A DNA stretch of 64,000 nucleotides from JASBZA01 sp964345295 (GTDB taxonomy: Bacteria > Bacillota > Clostridia > Saccharofermentanales > Fastidiosipilaceae): contig CAYFQG010000005.1 in assembly GCA_964345295.1 (NCBI GenBank), positions 1 to 64,000 on the forward strand. The letters run 5' to 3'. Below, piece by piece: positions 7,788-16,296 of the stretch; the stretch's first letter is position 1, and the number at the start of each line of letters is the position of its first letter. Made by a program: the position numbers and the translations under genes. The notes under the pieces are model-generated. The model did not search any database. It saw nothing but the letters and a program-made list of their open reading frames with translations, and was not told the origin of the DNA.

Positions 7788-9134
7788 CTAAAATTGAAAA
7801 TACAAAAAGGATGCAAAACTTTGATCAATGATATAGGCCATGCTTAAAATATAAAGTCCTGCTGTCAAAACGAAACGAATGGCTCGGATGGGCTTTTTTT
7901 GAGACAAAGAGGAATTCCGGTAGCTATCCTGAAGCTTCTTCCCTAGGCCGAAAGCAAGGAGCAAGCCCAAGACCAGGACTAAACCGTAATTCAACAGGGT
8001 GTAAAGTGCGTAGCTTCCGCCCGCGCCTTTTGACCCGAATAGCCTTGCCACAAAATCGAACAATTCTGTTTTCTTAGGGAAGGCAAAGAGCACCCAGCCC
8101 ATGGAAACCAGGAAGAAAGTTAGGAGGCGCTGTAAAAAAACAGGCATTTTTTCCAAGACTTTGGCCAGGAAGAACTTTTCCAGCAAAAGTAAAATTCCGT
8201 AATAAAGCCCCCATAAGAGGAAGTTCAAACTTGACCCGTGCCAAAGACCGGTCAAGGCCCACACAATGAGAATATTTAAGATTTGCCGCCCCTTGCCTTT
8301 GCGGTTACCGCCCAGGGGAATGTAGACATAGTCGCGGAAAAAGGACGACAAACTCATATGCCAACGCCGCCAAAAATCCGTAATATTTTTTGCCAGATAG
8401 GGTAAATTAAAGTTCTCCGGAGCCGGTAGGCCGTACATTTGGCTGAGCCCAATGGCCATGTGGCTGTAGGAGGCAAAGTCCAGATAGAGATAAAGGCTAT
8501 AAAGTAAGACCATGAGCCAAGCTTCATAAGCTCCGCTCCCTCCGTAACTAAGAAGATCCAATCTGGCTTGAGCCAAAGGATCCGCGATAAGAACTTTAAT
8601 AAAGAGACCGGGGATAAAGCGTCGGAGGCCCGGTAGCACATCGGAAAATTGCGGCTGCCAGCTCTGCAGTGCCTTCGTAAAAGCATCATAACGAGCGATG
8701 GGCCCCGATATAAGTTGAGGGAAGAAAACAATATATAGACCGTAATCTAGGAATGAAACAACTCTCTCATCATGGGCCTGATCTATCACAGCCGATATCA
8801 GTCGGAAGACAAAAAAAGACAGGCCCAGAGGCAAACGGTCTAAGCCGTATTTCCCCCAGATAAGGGCCGCCAAATCCAGCACAATAAGAAAAAAACGTAA
8901 GGCTTTGGCCGGACTCTTCTTTAACTTAGGAGAAAAATAAAGTCCTAAATAGTTTATGCATAAAAGGGCCGGTAAAAGCAGGAAGAATTTAGCTTCTCCC
9001 CATGCATAGAAAATAAAACTAAGCGCTATGAGATAAACTTTTCCCACAGGCTTAGAACCTAGGCGTAGTAAATAAAAGAAGCCTAGGCTCAGAGGGAAAA
9101 ATAACAGCAAAAAGATGGGGGTGTTAAAGGCCAT
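7788..9134 (-). CDS. MBOAT-family membrane O-acyltransferase (AlgI/DltB/PatA-like)
   Basis: A 448-residue polytopic membrane protein. The conserved core reads ITDFWRRWHMSLSSFFRDY at about residues 251-269, then YIPLGGNRKG, then TGLWHG with the catalytic-type His299 facing the membrane channel. Such proteins pass acetyl groups across the membrane to a partner SGNH/DHHW protein. The genes on both sides on the same strand, the DHHW protein and a DUF4358 lipoprotein, are typical companions. Spacing to the upstream gene is three bases, so translation is coupled. The substrate polymer (teichoic acid, peptidoglycan or exopolysaccharide) is unknown. Confidence 0.92.
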   Translation of the reverse strand: MAFNTPIFLLLFFPLSLGFFYLLRLGSKPVGKVYLIALSFIFYAWGEAKFFLLLPALLCINYLGLYFSPKLKKSPAKALRFFLIVLDLAALIWGKYGLDRLPLGLSFFVFRLISAVIDQAHDERVVSFLDYGLYIVFFPQLISGPIARYDAFTKALQSWQPQFSDVLPGLRRFIPGLFIKVLIADPLAQARLDLLSYGGSGAYEAWLMVLLYSLYLYLDFASYSHMAIGLSQMYGLPAPENFNLPYLAKNITDFWRRWHMSLSSFFRDYVYIPLGGNRKGKGRQILNILIVWALTGLWHGSSLNFLLWGLYYGILLLLEKFFLAKVLEKMPVFLQRLLTFFLVSMGWVLFAFPKKTELFDFVARLFGSKGAGGSYALYTLLNYGLVLVLGLLLAFGLGKKLQDSYRNSSLSQKKPIRAIRFVLTAGLYILSMAYIIDQSFASFLYFQF

Positions 9135-9137
9135 GGA

Positions 9138-9641
9138 CTATTGTTGGTCTTTAATCCACTGGTCGATGATGGTTTCTACTTTCTCGTTCTGAGCCGAGAT
9201 AACACTGAAAACGTAGGGGCCTACCCTCTTCAGGACAGGTGCTTGCAGGTTCTTAAGTTCTTCGGGCGTGTAATTACCGAAACTGGTCTTGAGGTATTCA
9301 TAACGCTCTTTCATAGCCTTCTCGACCTCTTCGGCTTTGGCCTCATCAACGGCCTCAAAAAGGCAAATCTCTTCGGCGACCATACCGCCTCCGGCAATGA
9401 CAAGGTGATTATTGAGCCAGCTGCTGTCTACCTGGTCCACATAACGGTTCCAGATTTTATCGTCCAGAGGCTTAAGGTCCGGGTCTTTAAACTCGACTTG
9501 CGTCATCAACTGCTGACCCAGACTGTCTAAGTCTAAGCCGGGTTTCAATGTAGCGTCCTTAGATCCGCAGGCCGATAAGAAAAACACAAAGCTCAATACG
9601 AGCGCTATTAAGGCATTTTTGCGTGTGGTTTTAGCAAACAT
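9138..9641 (-). CDS. DUF4358-type lipoprotein
   Basis: A 167-residue predicted lipoprotein: signal peptide with lipobox LSAC near residue 25, then a compact alpha/beta domain with the pattern of DUF4358 (conserved GGGMVAEEICLFEA and a C-terminal VISAQNEKVETIIDQWI). The biochemical function is unknown. Proteins of this type often lie beside MBOAT and DHHW genes in Clostridia, as here, so a helper role in surface polymer acetylation is reasonable but inferred. An AGGGAGG-type site precedes the ATG. Confidence 0.72.
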   Translation of the reverse strand: MFAKTTRKNALIALVLSFVFFLSACGSKDATLKPGLDLDSLGQQLMTQVEFKDPDLKPLDDKIWNRYVDQVDSSWLNNHLVIAGGGMVAEEICLFEAVDEAKAEEVEKAMKERYEYLKTSFGNYTPEELKNLQAPVLKRVGPYVFSVISAQNEKVETIIDQWIKDQQ

Positions 9642-9666
9642 AGGCTACCTCCCTTGTTTCAATTTA

Positions 9667-10608
9667 TTATGCCACATGGGTTTGGATATAGTATTGCCAT
9701 TTCTCGACAAATTCGCGGTCATAATGGATACCGTCAGCGGAGACGCCGTCGGGTAAGGCGCCGGACTGATCGACCAGAGCCGGGGTGGGGTCCAGGAAAT
9801 AGACTCCCTCTTCCGCACTCAGCTGGGCAAGGCGGGCGTTGAACATTTTAATATTGGCGTTACTGAAATAGTCACTGCCGTCTTGCGAATGGTCCGTCGG
9901 TAAGATAGCCTCCACATAAATAGAAGCAGCACCATGCGAAGCCTTAACCGATTCGATAACGCTCTTATAGTAAGTAATAAAGTTATCGACAGGCCAGCCT
10001 AATTCATTAATACCGAAAGAAAGATAGATATCTTTATAGGCTCCGGACCGATTGGTCATGTATTGGTCGGCCGTTATATCCTGACCGTTAATGCGAATAG
10101 CCTGGTCGAAATAATCCGACACGTCCAGGCCCTTGCCGGCTACATAGTCGGCATCATAAAGCGATCCGTACAGCATGAGGCCCTGTGTCCTGGATCCACC
10201 GACAAAGACGGCATCTTTAAAGTAAGAAGCGTCCTTGGGGTCGGACAAGGGAGGCTCATTGGCATAAGCCCCCTCCGCAGGCGGTGCTGTGCTGGGCGCT
10301 TGGCTGGGCTTCTCAGTCGGTGCGGCCGTTGTTGTTGTCGAAGTTGTCGGTGCCGTCGTCGTAGCCGATGTGGTCGGCACGGTCGTCGTTTCACGAGTCG
10401 TCTCCGTCGCTTGTGTCGTTTCCGACGTATTTGTCGGACTCGAACTTGTAGTCGTCTCTGAAGAACTCGTACTGGTGGTGGTTGAACTTTCCTCGGTCGT
10501 AGACTCCGTAAAAGGCGGGGCTATTTTCTGACAAGAAACCAAAAGGAAAAGACAGACCAGAAAAAGGCCCAGACTCTTTATAAAAATAGTTGTGTTCTTT
10601 CTAAGCAT
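9667..10608 (-). CDS. Secreted GDSL/SGNH hydrolase-like lipoprotein with Thr-rich linker
   Basis: A 313-residue protein: signal peptide with lipobox LVSC (Cys26), a low-complexity Ser/Thr linker at about residues 33-105, then an SGNH domain. Block I reads FVGGSRTQG, where the usual GDS is GGS (candidate Ser139); SFGINELGW matches block V and DGIHYD carries the catalytic Asp/His pair. It is the first gene of the acetylation operon and has its own promoter at 10640-10669. It could be an acetylesterase or transferase working on the same polymer as the MBOAT/DHHW pair. The Thr linker suggests a surface tether spanning the wall, possibly glycosylated. Confidence 0.8.
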   Translation of the reverse strand: MLRKNTTIFIKSLGLFLVCLFLLVSCQKIAPPFTESTTEESSTTTSTSSSETTTSSSPTNTSETTQATETTRETTTVPTTSATTTAPTTSTTTTAAPTEKPSQAPSTAPPAEGAYANEPPLSDPKDASYFKDAVFVGGSRTQGLMLYGSLYDADYVAGKGLDVSDYFDQAIRINGQDITADQYMTNRSGAYKDIYLSFGINELGWPVDNFITYYKSVIESVKASHGAASIYVEAILPTDHSQDGSDYFSNANIKMFNARLAQLSAEEGVYFLDPTPALVDQSGALPDGVSADGIHYDREFVEKWQYYIQTHVA

Positions 10609-10639
10609 TTAAGCTTCTCCAATCCGTTAGCAAGTGTTA

Positions 10640-10669
10640 ATTATAATCTTCTCACTAACGCTCATGCAA
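10640..10669 (-). promoter_or_regulatory. Sigma-70 type promoter of the O-acetylation operon
   Basis: On the minus strand TTGCAT (10664-10669) and a perfect TATAAT (10640-10645) are separated by 18 bases. It lies 32 bases before the GDSL lipoprotein start codon and directly after tatD. Confidence 0.75.
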
Positions 10670-10684
10670 GAATTTTACCCGGAT

Positions 10685-11470
10685 TTAAGGCTCGATGCCG
10701 AATAGTTTTAGGCTGTTCTCCATTGTTTTTGTGGCCAAATCCTCTTCGGTCATGCCTCTGGCTTGGGCAATTTTTTGGCCTATAAATGGAAGAAAAGAAG
10801 GCTCGTTGGTAGTACCTCTCTTAGGGACAGGGGCCAGATAGGGGCAATCGGTTTCTAAAACCAGGCGGTCCAAAGGGATAGCCGATGCCACGGCCAAATT
10901 TTCTTTGCCCTTCTTAAAGGTAACCGGCCCATCAAAGCCCAGATAAAAACCCAAATCTAATAACTTATCGGCCAAATCCAGGTCTGAAGAATAGCAATGA
11001 AAAACGCCGGGCAAATCTCTTAATTTGCCCTTTTCTTTCTGAGCCTTCACTAAATCATAAATATCTCGGTCAGCGTCTCGGCCATGGATGACCACCGGGA
11101 GGTCCAAGGCATAAGCCAGGTCCATTTGTCCGCAAAAAGCCCGGGCCTGAACCTCATCCGAGTGCCTGTCATCGAAATGGTAATCCAGACCGATTTCACC
11201 TATGGCGACCACCCGGGGCTCACGTGCCAGACGAATCAGGGTTTCTGCCGCTTCCTCGTTCCAGCTATCCGCATCATGAGGATGAATACCGATAACGGCA
11301 TAAAGACCGTCACGGTCGCGGCTCAAATCTACCGCTCGCACGGAAGAAGGCAGGTCATAGGCGACCAGGTTCATCCGCTTGACACCGGCCTCTTTGGCCC
11401 TGGCGATATAAGCATCCAAGTCCTCGGTAAAAGGCCGGTCGTTCAAGTGGGTATGCGTATCAAAGTACAT
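10685..11470 (-). CDS. tatD: TatD-family metal-dependent deoxyribonuclease
   Basis: A 261-residue TIM-barrel hydrolase of normal family length. Metal ligands are visible in order: FDTHTHLND near the N-terminus, GEIGLDYHF, VIHGRDA, FHCYSS and ETDCPYLAP. TatD-type enzymes act as 3'-5' exonucleases on DNA/RNA and in repair. It follows the methionyl-tRNA synthetase gene on the same strand with a 24-base gap, the common metG-tatD arrangement of Bacillota. Confidence 0.92.
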   Translation of the reverse strand: MYFDTHTHLNDRPFTEDLDAYIARAKEAGVKRMNLVAYDLPSSVRAVDLSRDRDGLYAVIGIHPHDADSWNEEAAETLIRLAREPRVVAIGEIGLDYHFDDRHSDEVQARAFCGQMDLAYALDLPVVIHGRDADRDIYDLVKAQKEKGKLRDLPGVFHCYSSDLDLADKLLDLGFYLGFDGPVTFKKGKENLAVASAIPLDRLVLETDCPYLAPVPKRGTTNEPSFLPFIGQKIAQARGMTEEDLATKTMENSLKLFGIEP

Positions 11471-11494
11471 GTAATGTTTTTGCTCCGTTTTGTC

Positions 11495-13972
11495 TTACGC
11501 AATCGTCGCACCGGCCGGCATGGAGTCATCGACTTCCAACAGAGCCAAGCGCCCATCCGGATCTTCGGACGACAGAATCATACCTTGCGACATGACACCA
11601 CGGATTTTGCGGGCCTTGAGATTGGCCAGGTAGACGACCTTGCGTCCCACTAAATCCTCCGGACGATAGGCCATGGCAATACCCGAGACAACGGTTCGGG
11701 GCTCTTCTTCGCCAATATCCAGGCTGAACTCTAAGAGCTTGTCGGCCTTCTCGACTTTCTTGCAGCTAAGGACTTGAGCCACAACGAGTTCCATGGCCTC
11801 GAACTGGTCGTAGACGATTTCTTCTTTATGCTTAGCCGGCTCCGCTTTCTTTGCCTCGGCCCTGGCTTTGGCCTGGGCCATGTGCTTAGCTAACTCACCG
11901 TCCAGCCAGGCAATCTCTTCTTTCATATCCAAGCGTGGGAACAAAGGCTCTCCCGGCAAAATCGGCTCGGCCGTCTTGAAGTCCGCAAAAGATGTATCCA
12001 AGCGACGGGCGGAGTCTACATGAAGCCTGTCCAAAATGGCTTCGGATGTCTGCGGCATGAAGGGTGTCAGTAAAACACCGACCAGGCGTAAGGCTTCCAA
12101 GAGATTTGCCAAGACCCTTGCCAGGCGTGCGGCATCATCAGGGCTTTCGTCTTTTTGTTTGCCCAAAACCCAAGGTTGGGTCTCATCAATATATTTGTTG
12201 CAACGGCCGATAAACTTCCAGATAGAGGCCAAGGCAAAACTAAATTGCATGGCTTCCAGATATTGGTCGACTTCTTGTGCTGTTTCTTTGGCCAAAGCTT
12301 CAATCTCGGCGTCTAACGGATCGGCCTTTCTTTCGTCGGGCAGAGAACCCTCAAAATATTTATGGACCATGGCTGTGGTGCGGCTTAGGAGGTTTCCTAA
12401 GTCGTTGGCCAAATCCGAATTAATCCGCTCAACCAGGGCTTCATTGGTGAAGTTACCGTCATGGCCGAAGGGCACTTCTCTTAAGAGGAAATAACGCAAG
12501 CTGTCTACACCGTAGCGTTCGCTCAAGACCACCGGGTCCACGACGTTGCCTTTGGACTTGGACATCTTGGAATCATTGAGCAAAAGCCAACCGTGGGCAA
12601 AGACATGCTTGGGCAGGGGTAAATCCAAGGCCATCAAGATAGCGGGCCAGATAATGGTGTGGAAACGGACAATTTCTTTGGCCATGAGGTGGATATCGGC
12701 AGGCCAGTAATGGGCGAAGTCGCCGTCCTTATCTTCGGGATAACCCAGAGCCGTAATATAGTTTGACAAGGCGTCAATCCAAACATAAATGACGTGCTTG
12801 GGGTTAAAAGGAACCTGTACACCCCAGTCAAACGAAGTTCTGGACACGGCAATGTCTTCCAGACCTTGATCCAGGAAAGACATCATTTCCTTGCGGGAAG
12901 ATTCGGGCTGGAGAAAGTCGGGCCGGTCTTGGAAGAGGGCCTTCAAAGCCTCTTCATACTTACTTAAACGGAAGAAATACGATTCCTCCTGCGTTAATGT
13001 AACGGGGCCGCCGCAGTCGGGGCACTTGCCTTCGTTTAGTTGGGCCTCGGTCCAGAAGGCCTCACAGGACGTACAATACCAACCTTCATAAACACCCAGG
13101 TAAATATCACCCGGGTCGTAAAGCTTTTGGAAAATCTCCTGAACGGCCTTTTCGTGGTGGGCGTCGGTAGTACGAATAAAGCGGTCGTAGCTGATATTCA
13201 TTAAAGACCACAAATCCTTAATGCCCACTGCCATCTTGTCGACATAGGCTTGTGGATTCATGCCCACTTCGTGCGCCTTATCTTGAATTTTCTGACCGTG
13301 CTCGTCCATACCGGTCAGGAACATGACGTCCTTGCCCTTGAGTCGCTGATAACGGGCCAAAGTATCGGCCGCTACCGTGGAATAAGCGTGGCCTATATGA
13401 AGCTTGTCACTGGGATAATAAATGGGAGTGGTGATGTAAAACTTTTCCCGGTCCGAGCTATTTTCGTCAGCCGAGTCGTCGGCTTCTCCGGTTTCAGTCA
13501 TCACGATAGACCGGATTTTCTGCTCTTCAATAGGACGGTCCGACCAGTCGGTAGGTGTCGTGGCAATTTCATCTAAAACATCCAAACCCGAGGTCAAGCG
13601 ACCGAAAGCGGCATAGTCGCCGTCCAAGTGCGGGGCATCCTGATGCATGATGAAGAACTGCGAACCGGCCGAATCGGGATCCATGGCTCTGGCCATAGAC
13701 AATACACCTCTGGTATGGGCCAAATCGTTAGCAAAGCCGTTAGATCTAAACTCGCCTTTAATCTGGTAACCCGGCCCGCCTGTACCGGTTCCAAGGGGGC
13801 AACCGCCCTGAATCATAAAGCCGTTAATGACGCGGTGGAAAATCAGGCCGTCATAAAAGCCCTCCCCCACCAGCTTCATAAAATTCGCACAGGTCTCCGG
13901 TGCATACTGAGGCAAGAGTTCAAAAGTCATGGTCTTGCCGGATTCCATGGTAATTATTCCTGTATAGGCCAT
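11495..13972 (-). CDS. metG: Cyclophilin-type peptidyl-prolyl isomerase fused to methionyl-tRNA synthetase
   Basis: One uninterrupted 825-residue chain. Residues 1-158 are a complete cyclophilin (FHRVINGFMIQGG with the catalytic Arg47, SAGSQFFI, AAFGRL). Residues 160-174 are an acidic linker (GEADDSADENSSD). From 176 on it is a full class I MetRS: LHIGH at 191-195, a CxxC/CxxC zinc knuckle (Cys300, 303, 317, 320), KMSKS at 469-473, the anticodon-binding helices, and a C-terminal Trbp111/EMAP-like tRNA-binding domain from about 720. It charges tRNA-Met; the isomerase half may aid folding. I see no ribosome binding site before the junction that would allow separate MetRS synthesis. It lies between pncB and tatD. 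Confidence 0.93.
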   Translation of the reverse strand: MAYTGIITMESGKTMTFELLPQYAPETCANFMKLVGEGFYDGLIFHRVINGFMIQGGCPLGTGTGGPGYQIKGEFRSNGFANDLAHTRGVLSMARAMDPDSAGSQFFIMHQDAPHLDGDYAAFGRLTSGLDVLDEIATTPTDWSDRPIEEQKIRSIVMTETGEADDSADENSSDREKFYITTPIYYPSDKLHIGHAYSTVAADTLARYQRLKGKDVMFLTGMDEHGQKIQDKAHEVGMNPQAYVDKMAVGIKDLWSLMNISYDRFIRTTDAHHEKAVQEIFQKLYDPGDIYLGVYEGWYCTSCEAFWTEAQLNEGKCPDCGGPVTLTQEESYFFRLSKYEEALKALFQDRPDFLQPESSRKEMMSFLDQGLEDIAVSRTSFDWGVQVPFNPKHVIYVWIDALSNYITALGYPEDKDGDFAHYWPADIHLMAKEIVRFHTIIWPAILMALDLPLPKHVFAHGWLLLNDSKMSKSKGNVVDPVVLSERYGVDSLRYFLLREVPFGHDGNFTNEALVERINSDLANDLGNLLSRTTAMVHKYFEGSLPDERKADPLDAEIEALAKETAQEVDQYLEAMQFSFALASIWKFIGRCNKYIDETQPWVLGKQKDESPDDAARLARVLANLLEALRLVGVLLTPFMPQTSEAILDRLHVDSARRLDTSFADFKTAEPILPGEPLFPRLDMKEEIAWLDGELAKHMAQAKARAEAKKAEPAKHKEEIVYDQFEAMELVVAQVLSCKKVEKADKLLEFSLDIGEEEPRTVVSGIAMAYRPEDLVGRKVVYLANLKARKIRGVMSQGMILSSEDPDGRLALLEVDDSMPAGATIA

Positions 13973-13984
13973 TCATCTTCCTCC

Positions 13985-15442
13985 TTAGTGTTTCTTGGGT
14001 TGGCGCAAAATCTGATGTTTGAGATCCCAAAGCTTTTGCGACAAGTCTACATAATAAATATGGGGATTATCCAAACGGGTTACGGAAGGCCAGAGCGTCT
14101 TCATCTGCTCCTTAGAATAAGCCCTAATCTCTTCAATAGAGGGCAGGTCATAGACCAATTTACCGCCTTGGAAGATAGGTTTAAGAAGCGGTACCAAGGT
14201 GTAGTCCATGACGGTCTGGCGTTTCCAGGTGGCTTCCGGGTCGAAGAGTTCATAAGGATGTTCCGGATTAATTTCTTCATCGGCCAAAGTAATCAGGTCG
14301 GCTACGGCCTTACCGGTCTTGTTATCGATAAAACGGTAAAGGGACTTGGAACCGGGGTTTGTGATCTTTACGACCGAATCGGAAATCTTCATACGGGGTT
14401 CAATCTTGCCGTCTTCATCTTCAACTGCAGACAGCTTATAAACACCGCCGAAAACCGGTTCGCTCTTGGAGGTAATGAGTCTCTCGCCTACGCCGAAAGA
14501 GTCGACTTTGGCCCCTTGGATTAAGATTTCGCGGATGATGTATTCGTCGAGCGAGTTGCTGATTACAATATTGCAATCTTCCAGACCCGCTTCGTCCAAA
14601 ACCTTGCGGCATGCCTGGCTGAGATAAGTAATATCGCCGGAGTCTATACGAACACCCTTAAGCCTCTTGCCCATGGGCTCTAAGACTTCTTTGGCCGTAC
14701 GGATAGCATTGGGAAGGCCGGACTCCAAGACATTGTACGTATCAATCAAAAGAACCGTGTTATCCGGATAAGATTCGGCATAGGCCTTAAAGGCCTCGAA
14801 TTCCGAATCGTGGAGCTGGACAAAACTGTGGGCCATGGTCCCCGACAAAGGGATACCGAAAATCTCACCGGCCAGGGTACATGACGTAGACGCTACGCCG
14901 CCGATATAGGCTGCTCTGGCTCCGAGAACGGATGCATCGGACCCTTGTGCTCTCCTGGCACCGAACTCCATAACGGGACGGCCGGCTGCCTGGCTCACGA
15001 TACGCGACGACTTGGTCGCAATCAGGGATTGGTGGTTAATGGTAAGAAGGAGCATGGTCTCAATAATCTGAGCTTGAATAACAGGACCTCTGACCTTCAA
15101 GATGGGCTCACCTTGGAAAATCGGTGTTCCTTCGGGGATGGCCCAAATATCGCAGGAAAATTCCATGTCTCTCAGATAGGCCAAAAAGTCCTCCGAGAAG
15201 TCGCCGGTCTGCCTTAAGAACTCCAGGTCTTCCTCAGTAAAATGCAGATTCTCTATATAGCTGATGGCCTGCTCCAAGCCTGCCATAATGGCGTAGCCTC
15301 CGCCATCCGGTACTTTGCGGAAGAAGATATCGAAATAGGCGATGGTGTCCTTGAGGCCTTGGTTAAAATAGGCCTGGGACATGGTCAGCTCGTAGTAGTC
15401 GGTCAACATGGTCTTGTTTTGGCTAATATGTTTGTATTCCAT
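13985..15442 (-). CDS. pncB: Nicotinate phosphoribosyltransferase
   Basis: A 485-residue enzyme that couples nicotinate with PRPP to give nicotinate mononucleotide in NAD salvage. Family marks: N-terminal MLTDYYELTM, GARRAQGSDASVLGARAAYIGG, the catalytic-histidine region GTMAHSFVQ and the phosphate-binding segment GVRIDSGD. Length fits the long PncB2-type form. It is the first gene before the cyclophilin-MetRS fusion, which starts 12 bases after its stop, so they are probably cotranscribed. A candidate promoter lies at 15492-15520. Confidence 0.93.
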   Translation of the reverse strand: MEYKHISQNKTMLTDYYELTMSQAYFNQGLKDTIAYFDIFFRKVPDGGGYAIMAGLEQAISYIENLHFTEEDLEFLRQTGDFSEDFLAYLRDMEFSCDIWAIPEGTPIFQGEPILKVRGPVIQAQIIETMLLLTINHQSLIATKSSRIVSQAAGRPVMEFGARRAQGSDASVLGARAAYIGGVASTSCTLAGEIFGIPLSGTMAHSFVQLHDSEFEAFKAYAESYPDNTVLLIDTYNVLESGLPNAIRTAKEVLEPMGKRLKGVRIDSGDITYLSQACRKVLDEAGLEDCNIVISNSLDEYIIREILIQGAKVDSFGVGERLITSKSEPVFGGVYKLSAVEDEDGKIEPRMKISDSVVKITNPGSKSLYRFIDNKTGKAVADLITLADEEINPEHPYELFDPEATWKRQTVMDYTLVPLLKPIFQGGKLVYDLPSIEEIRAYSKEQMKTLWPSVTRLDNPHIYYVDLSQKLWDLKHQILRQPKKH

Positions 15443-15491
15443 ATTAAGTTCCTTTCCGTTCTCTTCTCGAGTAAAAGGTCATATCCTGATA

Positions 15492-15520
15492 ATTATAGCA
15501 CTAATTAGGCTTAGGCTTAA
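15492..15520 (-). promoter_or_regulatory. Candidate promoter for pncB-metG-tatD
   Basis: On the minus strand a perfect TATAAT (15492-15497) has a poor -35 TTAAGC (15515-15520) 17 bases upstream. The -35 overlaps the end of truA by a few bases. Confidence 0.45.
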
Positions 15521-16296
15521 TAATACACCCTTTCCAGGAAAAGGCCCTTGGCTTCCAGGGTCTTACCGGCTTTCTTGCGGTCTTTGGAAGCAATGATAGC
15601 TTCTATTTCGAAAACCTCAATCTTTCCCAAACCGACATAAAGTAAAGTACCGGCAATGATGCGGACCATGTTGTAGAGGAAAGCATCTCCGTGGATTCTA
15701 ATTTGAATCAGACCGTCTTGCGGGATTTCTATATGCAAATCATAGATCGTCCGGACGGTGGTTTTGGCCTGTGAGCCGGTCGCCATAAAACCCGCAAAAT
15801 CATGGGTACCGACAAAATAGAGACAAGCTTTTTTCATAGCTTCCAGATCCAAGCACCGCGGCTCATGATAGCTATAAGGACTTAAGAGGGCTGACCGATA
15901 GGGCTTGTTCCAGATTTGGTAAAAATAGGACTTGCCTTTGGCCGAAAAACGGGCATGAAAATCCTCGTCGACCTCTTGGGCTTCCTTTACGGCAATATCT
16001 CCAGGCAAAAAGGGAATCAGGGCCAGAGGGAGCTTATCCAGAGGCACCGGGCAGGCACCGTTAAAATGACTGACATGATTTAGAGCGTGGACACCGGCAT
16101 CGGTCCTGGAACAACCGATCAGCTTAACCGGCCGTTTCAAAAGCTCGGACAAGGCCTTCTCCAAGGCTGCCTGGACAGTAGGGGCATTATCCTGGTATTG
16201 CCAACCCGCATAACGAGTCCCCCTGTACTCCGTCACCAGTTTAATGCGCCTGTGTTCTTGTTGGTCTATCAAATTTCTTTCCTTTCGGGCTTTCAT
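15517..16296 (-). CDS. truA: tRNA pseudouridine(38-40) synthase TruA
   Basis: A 259-residue enzyme that isomerises uridines 38-40 in the tRNA anticodon arm. The catalytic aspartate is Asp66 in GCSRTDAGVHALNH, the family signature; a second conserved block is YFVGTHDFAGFM. Its ATG overlaps the stop of ecfT by one base (TAATG), so translation is coupled. The order ecfA-ecfT-truA after rplQ is the usual Bacillota arrangement, but rplM-rpsI do not follow. Confidence 0.95.
   Translation of the reverse strand: MKARKERNLIDQQEHRRIKLVTEYRGTRYAGWQYQDNAPTVQAALEKALSELLKRPVKLIGCSRTDAGVHALNHVSHFNGACPVPLDKLPLALIPFLPGDIAVKEAQEVDEDFHARFSAKGKSYFYQIWNKPYRSALLSPYSYHEPRCLDLEAMKKACLYFVGTHDFAGFMATGSQAKTTVRTIYDLHIEIPQDGLIQIRIHGDAFLYNMVRIIAGTLLYVGLGKIEVFEIEAIIASKDRKKAGKTLEAKGLFLERVYY

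Noticed and set aside
10289..10531. Valine-rich plus-strand open frame
   Set aside because: It is the reverse reading of the low-complexity Thr/Ser linker of the GDSL lipoprotein.
13628..14524. Long plus-strand open frame opposite metG and pncB
   Set aside because: It is antisense to two clearly conserved genes and shows no family signature or ribosome binding site.
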